The translations under genes were made by a program, and so were the position numbers. The notes beneath the pieces were generated by a model. That model saw only the letters and a program-made list of their open reading frames with translations. It had not been told where the DNA came from and made no database searches. A stretch of DNA of 64,000 nt from Stereocaulon alpinum (lineage: Eukaryota; Ascomycota; Lecanoromycetes; Lecanorales; Stereocaulaceae), in the NCBI GenBank assembly GCA_018257865.1, contig JAEUBA010000020.1, positions 62,001 through 126,000 of the forward strand. Direction: 5' to 3'. Below, in pieces: positions 55,525 through 64,000 of this stretch (its first letter is position 1; every line of letters starts with the position of its first letter).

Positions 55525-57024
55525 ATGGCGACTCCGGCCAAGCCAGATTGGCTCAACACTGGCGACAATGCCTGGCAGCTGACCGCGGCTACCCTCGTCG
55601 GCCTGCAATCCATACCAGGACTCATGATCCTGTACGCCGGCATCGTTAAGAGCAAATGGGCCATCAACTCAGCCTTCATGGCCTTCTACGCTTTCGCCGC
55701 CGTCCTCATCTGCTGGGTAATTTGGGGCTACAAAGTCGCCTTCGGAAAACACATGCTCCCATTCGCTGGTATCCCAGGCCCCGCCTTATCAATGGAATAC
55801 GAACTCACGCAATCCTTCCTCCCCACACTAAACCAAAGCCAAAACTTCCCAATGTCCACAATGGTGTACTTTCAGTTCGTCTTCGCAGCCATCACACTCA
55901 TCATCCTTGCGGGGGCCCTCCTCGGCCGTATGAGATTCCTTGCCTGGATCCTCTTTGTCCCTCTCTGGCTCACCTTCTCCTACTGTGTCACCGCCTACTC
56001 CATCTGGGGCGGCGGCTTCCTCTCCGTCTTAGGCGTCATCGACTACTCCGGCGGCTACGTTATCCACCTTTCCTCCGGCACAGCTGGCTTCGTAGCGGCA
56101 TGGTGGCTTGGCCCCCGTATCGACTCTGACCGCGAGGATAATCGCCCGAATAACATCGGCTCAGTTCTCGTGGGCGCCGGTATCCTCTGGATCGGCTGGA
56201 ATGGCTTCAACGGCGGTGATCCGTATGCCGCTTCCACCGACGCAGGCGTAGCCGTCCTCAACACTAACATCTGCACCGCGATGAGTATGCTTTCCTGGAC
56301 CCTGTGCGACGTCCTCTACTACGGCAAACCTTCCGTCATCGGCGCCGTCAACGGCATGATCTGCGGTCTTGTGGCCATCACACCTGCTGCTGGCGTTATC
56401 GCTGGCTGGAGCGCTATTGCGCTAGGATTCGGCTCAGGAACAGTCCCTTGGGCGAGCATGAATATCTTTGGCAAAAAGGTCAAGTTCATGCGTGGCGTGG
56501 ATGATGTACTCGGCGTCTTCCACACGCATTTCGTAGCCGGTCTCGTCGGCGGCTGCTCAACCGGTATCTTCGCTACCATCTCCGGCTGCGCAGCTTTCGG
56601 TCTCTCGATCCCCGGCGGCGCTATCGAGGGTAATGGCAGACAAGTCGGCTTACAAATTGCCGGCGCATGTTTTGTCGTGGGGTGGAATATTGTCTGGACG
56701 AGTCTGATTTTGTGTTTTATCAAGTATGTGTGTCGTGTGCCGCTGCGGATGAGCGATGAGGATTTGCTGGTGGGCGATTATGCGTGTCATGGGGAGGAGG
56801 CGTATGTTTTTGGCGAGGGGACGAGTGCGTATGTTAAGGGGCCTTTGAGGGGGAAGGAGATTGAGGGGATTGCGATGGGGGAGGAGAAGGGGGGAATTAT
56901 TATGGGGAAGAATCCTAGTGTTGAGGTTGTGGGGAAGGGGAGTGGGAGTGGGAGTGGTAATGGAAGTGCGGGGGGGATGGTGGGTGATGGGGGGACGGCG
57001 AGGGATGAGATTAAACATGATTGA
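55525..57024 (+). CDS. Ammonium transporter, Mep/Amt family
   Basis: A single exon of 499 aa with about 11 hydrophobic segments after a short external N-terminus (MATPAKPDWLNTGDNAWQLT). The family signature DYSGGYVIHLSSGTAGFVAA contains the first pore histidine (181). VFHTHFVAG carries His333 and His335, one of which is the second pore histidine. The cytosolic tail after about residue 405 (RMSDEDLLVGDYACHGEEAY) is followed by a Gly/Ser/Glu low-complexity end. It moves ammonium across the plasma membrane; fungal members are induced under nitrogen limitation and some act as sensors. Which paralogue (high-affinity Mep2 type or Mep1/3 type) cannot be fixed by eye. Codon use changes abruptly from C-ending to G-rich near 56680. 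Confidence 0.95.
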   Translation: MATPAKPDWLNTGDNAWQLTAATLVGLQSIPGLMILYAGIVKSKWAINSAFMAFYAFAAVLICWVIWGYKVAFGKHMLPFAGIPGPALSMEYELTQSFLPTLNQSQNFPMSTMVYFQFVFAAITLIILAGALLGRMRFLAWILFVPLWLTFSYCVTAYSIWGGGFLSVLGVIDYSGGYVIHLSSGTAGFVAAWWLGPRIDSDREDNRPNNIGSVLVGAGILWIGWNGFNGGDPYAASTDAGVAVLNTNICTAMSMLSWTLCDVLYYGKPSVIGAVNGMICGLVAITPAAGVIAGWSAIALGFGSGTVPWASMNIFGKKVKFMRGVDDVLGVFHTHFVAGLVGGCSTGIFATISGCAAFGLSIPGGAIEGNGRQVGLQIAGACFVVGWNIVWTSLILCFIKYVCRVPLRMSDEDLLVGDYACHGEEAYVFGEGTSAYVKGPLRGKEIEGIAMGEEKGGIIMGKNPSVEVVGKGSGSGSGNGSAGGMVGDGGTARDEIKHD

Positions 57025-59320
57025 GTGATTGGGGGGTTGCGGGGTGGGGGTGTGGTTGTGGTTTGGGGGGTTGGATCGTTGATGAGGTGATGATCGTTAT
57101 GCGTTGAGATACCCAGATCATTCATGCGCTTTGGGGAGTATATCTGTGAAATTGTTGCTTGATGGTGGGTCGTGGATGGTTGGGGGTTGGGGGTTGGGGG
57201 TTTTGTAACATAGTATAGTCGAATATGATAGCATTTTCAACAGCATCGGTTTTGGAACATGATTATCACGCATTTCACACAATGATTGATCGTGTGGAAG
57301 CTTGAGATCTACCCAACAAGAACAGTTTGATGAGGTAAATGTACAAATGAACTAGTGGCTGAAGCGTTGGTCAGGATCAAGGAGAAAATGCATACCCTCC
57401 TATCGAAATCTTCCATGCCTTTTCAATAGTTGCATTGGTAGTATAAAAGTGTTAGTACACATCATGAGATTTCTCTTCCCACTCATACGTGGGATTCTAT
57501 TGAGCGTTTCCATTGCCTCATACAGGTAGGTCATTACCACAACAGGTTCTAAGGTGGTGGTGGTAGGTTATGGGACTACTGGTCTGTAGGGGACGGTTGG
57601 GGGTGGAGTGGTGATTTAGTGGACTGATGTAGGTAAGTGGAAGGAAGGGAGCTTTGAAGGCTCTCGATGAAGTATACTGGTATTGCTGGGTAGTGGAATT
57701 TGAGTAATGGAGGGAATATATGTTTTTGGTGCGCATGGGATTATTTTGCGGAGTTTTTTTTAAAATGGTTTGGGGTATGGGGTATGTGGGAGGTAGAGTT
57801 GAGTCCCAGTGTGCCCATTGCAGCTATTTCGTCCGGCGAGGAACCATGGATATACCAAAAAATGCAGTGGAGGTGATGAAGTCATATAGATTTCCATAGA
57901 CGAGCTCTGTCTCACGAATGGAATTATGCCGGCATTTATGTATACTTGTGGAGGCGGAGCAATGTCCGTCTCGGTAGCTCATGCCCATTCATGACTCGTA
58001 CTCGACCAAGGAGTCCCGTGTAGTGAGCGCTTTTGAGAACGTATTCGGACATTTCTCCGCTAGAGCGGAAGATGTAGAGAAAACTAGGAGTCCGCCCGAG
58101 TGGTTAAGGCAAGGAGCGGAGTCCGTAGCGGAGTTGTGACTTATATAGGTTTTCAGAACAGACTTGCTAGTCCCCTAATACATAGGAGGCGTGAGTCCAT
58201 CGTGACGCTAAGCGAGCTAGTGGGGCATTGTGAGCAGAATATGGGCATTTAGAAGTCTTCAAGGAGCTTGAGATCCCTTTGGAGTGTGAAAATGGCGTAC
58301 AATTATCTGAAGGCTTCGAGCAGAGCTCCGATTAAGTCCCTTGGCATCGCAGTACCATGGCTATGGCCTCAAGCAAACCGTTGCCTGTCAGCTTGCTGGT
58401 TTCGCGGGTACCTGAGAGGCTCAAAAGTCACCACGTATGCTTCATAGCAATTTTTGTATAGGATTTTCGAGACATCCAGCATTTCTCTAGCAAGAAAATC
58501 AAATTTTTTCTGCTGACCATCTCCACGGTATCTTCGTATATATTCTTCTGGTCCCTTCTCTTGTCTGCAGAGGCTAAGAAGTTCCCTCTCACTGTATCGT
58601 GAACCAACTGATTATCTATGCTCACAAAGACAGGCACATACCGACGCTATATTTTCTGCTCAGTCGGAGCCCTTGCACTGAAATCATGGTGTTATACGAG
58701 ATAGGATTGCTGGTGTGGTGCTGCAGTCCGACTTTGTTACGGAGGCACGTCACTGCTTCTGCAACTCGTATGAGAGAGCTGGCCGCGTGCGAAACTGCTT
58801 GGAAGGACGACTAGCATAGCTGTTGCATCTTCGAAGATGTTGGTTTGTTATACCTCGGCGACAGATATCAGTAACGGCAATCACGAGACTAAATTTGGCG
58901 CTAATGAGGCGGGACATCGCCAATCATTTGAGCCTCAGACCCTCACTCTTGCAGTTGAGTACCCTTACATATACTCGAAGCCTCTTCGGGCATACTGCTG
59001 GGTTTGTGAGTATCAAAAAACCTCCCTCTACCGTCCTACGCACCAGCATAGCCAGTTTGTGGCCTCTTTGTTTACATTACCAGAAACGGCTTGGCGCGTC
59101 CTATTGATTGGCTAGTTCAAGATCTACTGACAAGGGACCTGGCGGACGGCTGAGACCTCTGAATATTGAGCCCTAGATCCAGACTCACCGAGTCCAATCC
59201 TCCTTTACGACCTTGCCCAGAATATCCGCTGTCTACCTAAACGACCACCTCTGTGACGAAGTACCCTTTGCCTCCCTCAAGAAGCCGATTCCTGATTTAA
59301 CACCACCTCGAATATGTTCT
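57025..59320. other. Intergenic between ammonium transporter and Snt1-like gene
   Basis: 2.3 kb. The first 50 bases continue the G-rich strand of the transporter 3' end, and GGGGTTG runs occur at 57180-57200. A tRNA-like A-box word lies near 58097-58110. No protein-coding gene is supported. Confidence 0.4.
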
Positions 59321-62300
59321 ATGTCTTCACGTTTTCCACCTACAAACAACAGCGATCCTCGCTACTCGCGGGATCGTTCCCCACCAAGACAACTTGACCG
59401 CCGTCCATCAGCGTCCTTCAGTGATGGGGGCCTAAATCCGAGACCAAATGAGCCAGGCTATCGACCAAATGATGGCTATGGATACCAAGGTCGTGGCCGC
59501 GAGCCTCCGAGAGAGCCGCCAAGAGGTCCGAAAGCTTTGTTAGATGCACCAAGGGGAGGCTTCATACCAAGGGGTAGAGGAGGATTCCTAGGTCGCGGAG
59601 ATGCTAGGGATCGCGACATTCGTGATATAAGAGATGAGCCATTTCCAAGGCGCGGACGTGGCCAGGATTGGGGCCCTAGAGACCGGTTTGATTCTCGAGA
59701 TAGGCGGCTTTCGCCTGCAGGACGGGATCGGTCTAGATCACCACTTTCAAGAGATTTTAGGGAGACAAGAGATCCAAGGGAGTTCCCGCAAAGGGATGAA
59801 CCCAGGAGGGACTTTAGGGAGGGTTCCCTCTCGGGCCCACCGGATCCATCCCCTTTTCGTGGTCGAGGAGCTTTCCGAGGTCGAGGCAGAGGGGATTGGA
59901 GAGGCAGATTTCCCGATGATCGGGATAATCTCAGGCCCAGAAGTCGTTCTCGTGACCGAGATTGGGAGCAACAAATACGCGATGATCGAGACCACGATCG
60001 TGATCTTGACAGCAGGCGGGATGAAGACTCAAGAAAAGAGCGAGATGAGCGGGAGGATCGACTCAGAAGGGAGCCTCCACCCTTCCGTCCAGCCTCTAGG
60101 AACTCTACAGGCGCGCCATCTACACCTATCACTTCTCGCTCAACGTCCACAACTTCAGTGCATCTAGCCAATCTAGATCGCTACGCCCAGAATACCCGCG
60201 ATTCTCGAGAATCACTGGACCAGAAGTCAAGGCCGCAGGGATTCAATCCTGATATGAGGATAGGGAGCGTGGATAGAGACTCAGAAAGAGGAGACGTCTA
60301 TCCTAAACGTGCAGAAATCGATCGATACGAATCACCAACAGCATCGCCGCCTCCACAAGCTCCTCCTGTCCCAGCTTTCGGGTCAATTCCCCCTCAAAGA
60401 GCATCAACAAGCATTCAAGGGCCTCCCCCAAAAGAAGAAATCCGTCGAGATACGTCACCTTTGATTCATCCGTCCAGACTCAAGCTACTAGATCCCTCGA
60501 TTGAAGCACCGTCAGCACCGAAGTCCCACATTCTCAACATTACACCTACTGGGCCTAAAGCCCAGCAAGCTCCAGAAAGATGGCAACACAATGAGGCGCC
60601 AGACACTATCAGACGTGTCTTTGATAACGATGGAGACAGGTTCGGGTTTCAGCGCCAGGTGTTTGCTCCGCCAGCAAACCCTGCTGCGAAAGAAGCTAGC
60701 TTCGAACAAGTCCGCAACATCTCAAAACGCTTCTTGCAGGGCGAGACTTCGCCTGTCCGATCGTTTATACCGTCAACTCCTGGCTCTTCCGAATCCACAC
60801 AGCCATCAGTTAGAAAGGCAGTCGAAGAGCAAGGTCGCAATGGCAATGCTCCTTCTACAGTCGGCTCAGCCTTACATCTTAGGCCTCATTCGGGAGACAC
60901 GTCTAACCAGAGCTCACCTATCAAGATTCCGACTGGGCCTCGCGCAGAGCGTGTTCCAGCCTCAATCAGACAACCAGCCTCTTCAACTGTGCGCGGGCCC
61001 TCGATCAGAGGACCGTCCATGATGCCTACGCGAGGAGGGCGTGGCGGCGCCACTTGGTCTTGGGTGAACCCGTCTCGAAATCCTCCGCGCGGGCCCTCTA
61101 TAATGAACACAGTGCCTACGAGGAGAGACTCCGTTGGTGAAGAAAGAGCTAAAGTCGGTCCGCCAAGTACTGAATCTGCGGAATCTGCGATTGAGAAATG
61201 GCGTCGCAACAATGCACCGTCTGGGGCTAGATCAGCTCGTGCTGAAGCAGAAAAGCACCAAGACACAAGCTCCTCGAATTTATCACCAGACACCCGGGGG
61301 AAAGTCTTCAGCAACACCGCTATTAAAGTAGAAGAACCTAGTACCGGAGATCTCAAATCCAGCTTGATGCTTCAAGATCAGGAAAATGAGGAAGACGAGT
61401 CTGATGAAGCTGGTGCCGCAGAAGGCCAGATGGATCTGGATGAGGAAGACTTTGCCGAAGCTGAGAAGAAGTTCAATCGCGATGTGCAAGCTCTTGAAGC
61501 AAAGAGACCCCTCACCCCCCGAAGCAATCCGGTTCTTCTCGAGTTGCTGGAAGAACTCGATGCATTAGCCAGCGCTCTTGAGGAAAAGACTAAGATGACA
61601 GGGTCAGAAGAGCCGCCAGCGGCCCAGCCTGGACCTTTGGGCTTGCCATCGCCAAAAGCAGAAGACGGGGAAGAGATGGATTTCAAACGAGAGTCCGGCA
61701 GTCCGTCTCTGTCCGTCAAGGCGCGCCCACAGACGCCCCTCGTCGAAAATCTTCCGTTTCTAGCCTCGGGACCGCCGACACCGTTCTCTCAAATCGAGAG
61801 TCTGCAAGAAGATCTCCAAAGGCAGGATGCGGTCGAGGCTCTTCTCAGCCAAAAGCTTACAAGACAGCGTCAGATCCAAGAAGCCGAGAATAATGAAGCA
61901 AGAGACACCTTTGAGAAACTCTATAAGCTCTGGCGAGAGAGTGTCGAAGCTTTTGAGGATTCCCGTCGAGCAGAGGATGCCATAGGAGTTTCTGTCACAC
62001 CAGATGATGTGCCCTTGGTGGCACCAACTCCGCCAGTAGTAGGCAGACGAGGGAAAATCATTAGCGAGCTAGACATGCAAGAGGTGATACGAGTATCCCA
62101 GGAGACGGCAGCGAAGGAGGAGCGAGCCAGACGCGAGCGGGAACAGCCGGTGTACGAATCTGCAGAGACATTCAACCCTGAAAGAGAAGCCGAAGTTCCT
62201 GAAATGCTCAGCCGAGAGGAGAAGGACGCTTCAATGTTCACGGATACGAACACTCTGGTTGATCGCGACATCGCACTACAAGCTCTGGAATTCATACCTA

Positions 62301-64000
62301 AAAAGGACGACTTTACTTTTGAGGAGCATGAGACCTTCTTGTACAATTACCTCCTCTATCCCAAAAGGTTCGGAATAATTGCAGATTCATTGCAAGGCCG
62401 AGATTTCCGAGATTGTGTTCAACATTACTATTCTACTAAAGTTTCCGTGAAATACAAGGAGCACGAGATAGCTTTCATGAAAACCAGGAAGGGCAAGAAG
62501 ATTGCTGCCTCGATGCGCGGGCAGATGCGACCCAGGTCAACAGGCTTGATTTCTTCGTTTGACGGGATGATGGACTATAACACCCAGACTGTAGCTCTTA
62601 CAGAGAAAGGAAGGCCTAGACGTGCTGCAGCGCCAACTTTTGGAGATACTGTCGAATCTGAGCCCACTCCGGCCGTGACACCAGCACGACGCGGCGCCGC
62701 TGGTAAAGACAACTTGAACGGCAACATGAGCGCCGAGAAGCCTACCAACAAGCGAACAAAGACGGCCCCTGCGAAGGAAAAAGGCGGCAGAAAAGGAAAG
62801 GCACCATTGTTGGCGGCAGCTCCTGGCCCTTCTCCTCAGAAAGGTCTTCCTGAGGATGTACGAGGCCTGAGCAGGGAACCCCAATTGGAACCTGAGCAGC
62901 GCCTTGAAGATATCGAGGGTGCCCAAGCGCTGGCTGGGCTCAATGCTGGCCAGCTCTACAATACTCCAGTATACAGGGCAGGCTCCCTCGAGGGTTGGTC
63001 GGCTGAGCAACAAGCGGCGATGAACGTTATTGATCCAATGCAGAAGCATTCTCAGCATTTCCTTCAAGATCAGCCGCATCCACCTCAGGTAAAGCCAGGC
63101 GGCCAGCCTGCTACGTCTAGCTACTGGTCTGTGCCTGAAATAGAGGATCTCAAAAATTACCTTAGCCACTTTGGGACCAATTGGCAAGCTATTGCCAATA
63201 CTATGAAGACTAAGACGCACACCATGGTATGTTGCATGCCAGCTTATTCACAAACAGAAGCTCACCACCTGCCCCTTCAGATCAAGAACTTCTACACCCG
63301 AGAAACTACAAAGAAAACGGACAATGGCAAGCAGATGGAGCTCAATGCTTTGCGTGCTGATGAAATGTTAGCAAATGGTCAGGATACTGGCCCACTACCA
63401 CCACCAACACAGACTGGTGAAAAACGGCGCAATTTCCACAATCTCCCGAGAGAGTCCCAAAGACCCTTGGCACCGAGTAATGTAGACGTCATTGAGATTG
63501 ATGCAGTGTCGCCAAAGGTACAGCCGACAAAGTCGCAACCCCAGGGCCGATATAAGGGGGATCATCATGGTCCACAATTCACCACCTTGGCGTCGGCCGA
63601 ACAAGGAGCTGCTCAGGTATCTGCGCAGATGATGTTGCAGGGATACCAAACTACAGAAAACCGCATCACGATCTCGTTGCAGAAGCAACTCCAACAGCAA
63701 GTCATTGGTCCGCATCTGGGTACTTTCACTCCCGAGGACCGGTCTCGAGCTATCTTTTCAACGAGAGATACAGTCAAAGAGAAGGAACAGCGAGAGATGC
63801 AGGCTCGCCAACAGTCACATGACGCACAGCAGGAACGAGAACTCCAACGGCAGCAAGAGCGTGGTAGCCACGGGCATCACCGGCATAGAGTATCGCAGCT
63901 GCCGACCGAGCAACCAGTTCAGTCTTATCAGCAGCATGCGCCCAGTCTTATACCGAACGCCCTGCATTCCTCGCTGCTAGGTCAACAACCTGCTCCAGCA
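59321..64000 (+). CDS. snt1: Snt1-like SANT-domain corepressor, 5' part (runs off window end)
   Basis: Exon 1 is 59321-63226 (1302 codons). A 54-nt intron (63227-63280) leads to exon 2, open to base 64000, so the C-terminus is missing. The first 260 residues are Arg/Asp/Gly-rich (RGGFIPRGRGGFLGRGD, RDRD repeats). A disordered part with coiled-coil stretches follows (about 810-900). The first SANT domain is near 994-1045 (DDFTFEEHETFLYNYLL, FRDCVQHYYSTK) and the second near 1267-1312 (YWSVPEIEDLKNYLSHFG, NWQAIANTMKTKTHTM, spliced to IKNFYTRE). A Gln-rich region follows. Paired SANT domains of this kind are the hallmark of yeast Snt1 and animal SMRT/NCoR, scaffold of the Set3 histone deacetylase complex. 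The splice restores helix 3 of SANT2. Identity to Snt1 is by domain pattern. Confidence 0.85.
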   Translation, partial: MSSRFPPTNNSDPRYSRDRSPPRQLDRRPSASFSDGGLNPRPNEPGYRPNDGYGYQGRGREPPREPPRGPKALLDAPRGGFIPRGRGGFLGRGDARDRDIRDIRDEPFPRRGRGQDWGPRDRFDSRDRRLSPAGRDRSRSPLSRDFRETRDPREFPQRDEPRRDFREGSLSGPPDPSPFRGRGAFRGRGRGDWRGRFPDDRDNLRPRSRSRDRDWEQQIRDDRDHDRDLDSRRDEDSRKERDEREDRLRREPPPFRPASRNSTGAPSTPITSRSTSTTSVHLANLDRYAQNTRDSRESLDQKSRPQGFNPDMRIGSVDRDSERGDVYPKRAEIDRYESPTASPPPQAPPVPAFGSIPPQRASTSIQGPPPKEEIRRDTSPLIHPSRLKLLDPSIEAPSAPKSHILNITPTGPKAQQAPERWQHNEAPDTIRRVFDNDGDRFGFQRQVFAPPANPAAKEASFEQVRNISKRFLQGETSPVRSFIPSTPGSSESTQPSVRKAVEEQGRNGNAPSTVGSALHLRPHSGDTSNQSSPIKIPTGPRAERVPASIRQPASSTVRGPSIRGPSMMPTRGGRGGATWSWVNPSRNPPRGPSIMNTVPTRRDSVGEERAKVGPPSTESAESAIEKWRRNNAPSGARSARAEAEKHQDTSSSNLSPDTRGKVFSNTAIKVEEPSTGDLKSSLMLQDQENEEDESDEAGAAEGQMDLDEEDFAEAEKKFNRDVQALEAKRPLTPRSNPVLLELLEELDALASALEEKTKMTGSEEPPAAQPGPLGLPSPKAEDGEEMDFKRESGSPSLSVKARPQTPLVENLPFLASGPPTPFSQIESLQEDLQRQDAVEALLSQKLTRQRQIQEAENNEARDTFEKLYKLWRESVEAFEDSRRAEDAIGVSVTPDDVPLVAPTPPVVGRRGKIISELDMQEVIRVSQETAAKEERARREREQPVYESAETFNPEREAEVPEMLSREEKDASMFTDTNTLVDRDIALQALEFIPKKDDFTFEEHETFLYNYLLYPKRFGIIADSLQGRDFRDCVQHYYSTKVSVKYKEHEIAFMKTRKGKKIAASMRGQMRPRSTGLISSFDGMMDYNTQTVALTEKGRPRRAAAPTFGDTVESEPTPAVTPARRGAAGKDNLNGNMSAEKPTNKRTKTAPAKEKGGRKGKAPLLAAAPGPSPQKGLPEDVRGLSREPQLEPEQRLEDIEGAQALAGLNAGQLYNTPVYRAGSLEGWSAEQQAAMNVIDPMQKHSQHFLQDQPHPPQVKPGGQPATSSYWSVPEIEDLKNYLSHFGTNWQAIANTMKTKTHTMVCCMPAYSQTEAHHLPLQIKNFYTRETTKKTDNGKQMELNALRADEMLANGQDTGPLPPPTQTGEKRRNFHNLPRESQRPLAPSNVDVIEIDAVSPKVQPTKSQPQGRYKGDHHGPQFTTLASAEQGAAQVSAQMMLQGYQTTENRITISLQKQLQQQVIGPHLGTFTPEDRSRAIFSTRDTVKEKEQREMQARQQSHDAQQERELQRQQERGSHGHHRHRVSQLPTEQPVQSYQQHAPSLIPNALHSSLLGQQPAPA

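Noticed and set aside
58081..58300. Intact tRNA-Leu or tRNA-Ser gene
   Set aside because: D-arm looks right, but anticodon and T-arms do not fold; retained only as a possible relic.
1..64000. CRISPR array, bacterial operon or ribosome binding sites
   Set aside because: Spliceosomal introns and eukaryotic gene families throughout; no spaced direct repeats of CRISPR type.

Overview
The window is genomic DNA of a filamentous ascomycete (Pezizomycotina). The evidence is short spliceosomal introns (about 46-60 nt, GT-AG with CTAAC-like branch sites), fungal gene families (cofilin with a start-codon-only exon, Mep-type ammonium transporter, NACHT-STAND protein, Snt1, Nop2), and a 6.3-kb block destroyed by C-to-T mutation almost only at CpA/TpG, the signature of repeat-induced point mutation (RIP). 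Class and genus cannot be decided from the sequence alone.

Layout. 0-2.2 kb: the 5' part of an unknown minus-strand gene, divergent from a NEK-like protein kinase. 3-32 kb: a cluster of ten short genes (3043+, 11642-, 13341+, 16095+, 18982-, 20141+, 21415+, 23097+, 25990+, 30307+), each with an N-terminal Myb/SANT-like helical domain and a long, low-complexity, basic or acidic tail; one small coiled-coil gene (22688+) lies among them. The cluster is interrupted at 4321-10649 by a RIP-mutated element with 42-bp terminal inverted repeats. Seven of the ten proteins carry psi-K-x-E (SUMO-consensus-like) sites in the tail. The last member is preceded by an array of phase-0 mini-exons that looks like an amplified exon-intron unit.

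33.7-45.5 kb is a conserved housekeeping stretch: mitochondrial HSP60, cofilin, a Get5/Mdy2-like ubiquitin-like protein (minus) sharing a 201-bp divergent promoter with the rRNA cytosine-5 methyltransferase Nop2, and a 1441-residue protein joining a split MATH domain, a degenerate ubiquitin-peptidase-like domain, MORN repeats and a C-terminal RING finger. 46.4-50.5 kb: an eight-exon NACHT-STAND (NLR-like) gene whose C-terminus is a membrane-embedded module instead of the usual repeats. 51.1-52.3 kb: deoxyhypusine synthase (minus). 53.6-54.0 kb: a frameshifted gene remnant. 55.5-57.0 kb: ammonium transporter. 59.3 kb to the window end: the 5' part of an Snt1-like two-SANT corepressor.

The housekeeping genes are independent units. 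The unusual content is the Myb/SANT-like cluster with its RIP-mutated element, the mini-exon array, and the two multidomain proteins (NLR-membrane and DUB-like/RING). Exon coordinates were assigned by hand from splice signals and reading-frame continuity; no similarity search was run.
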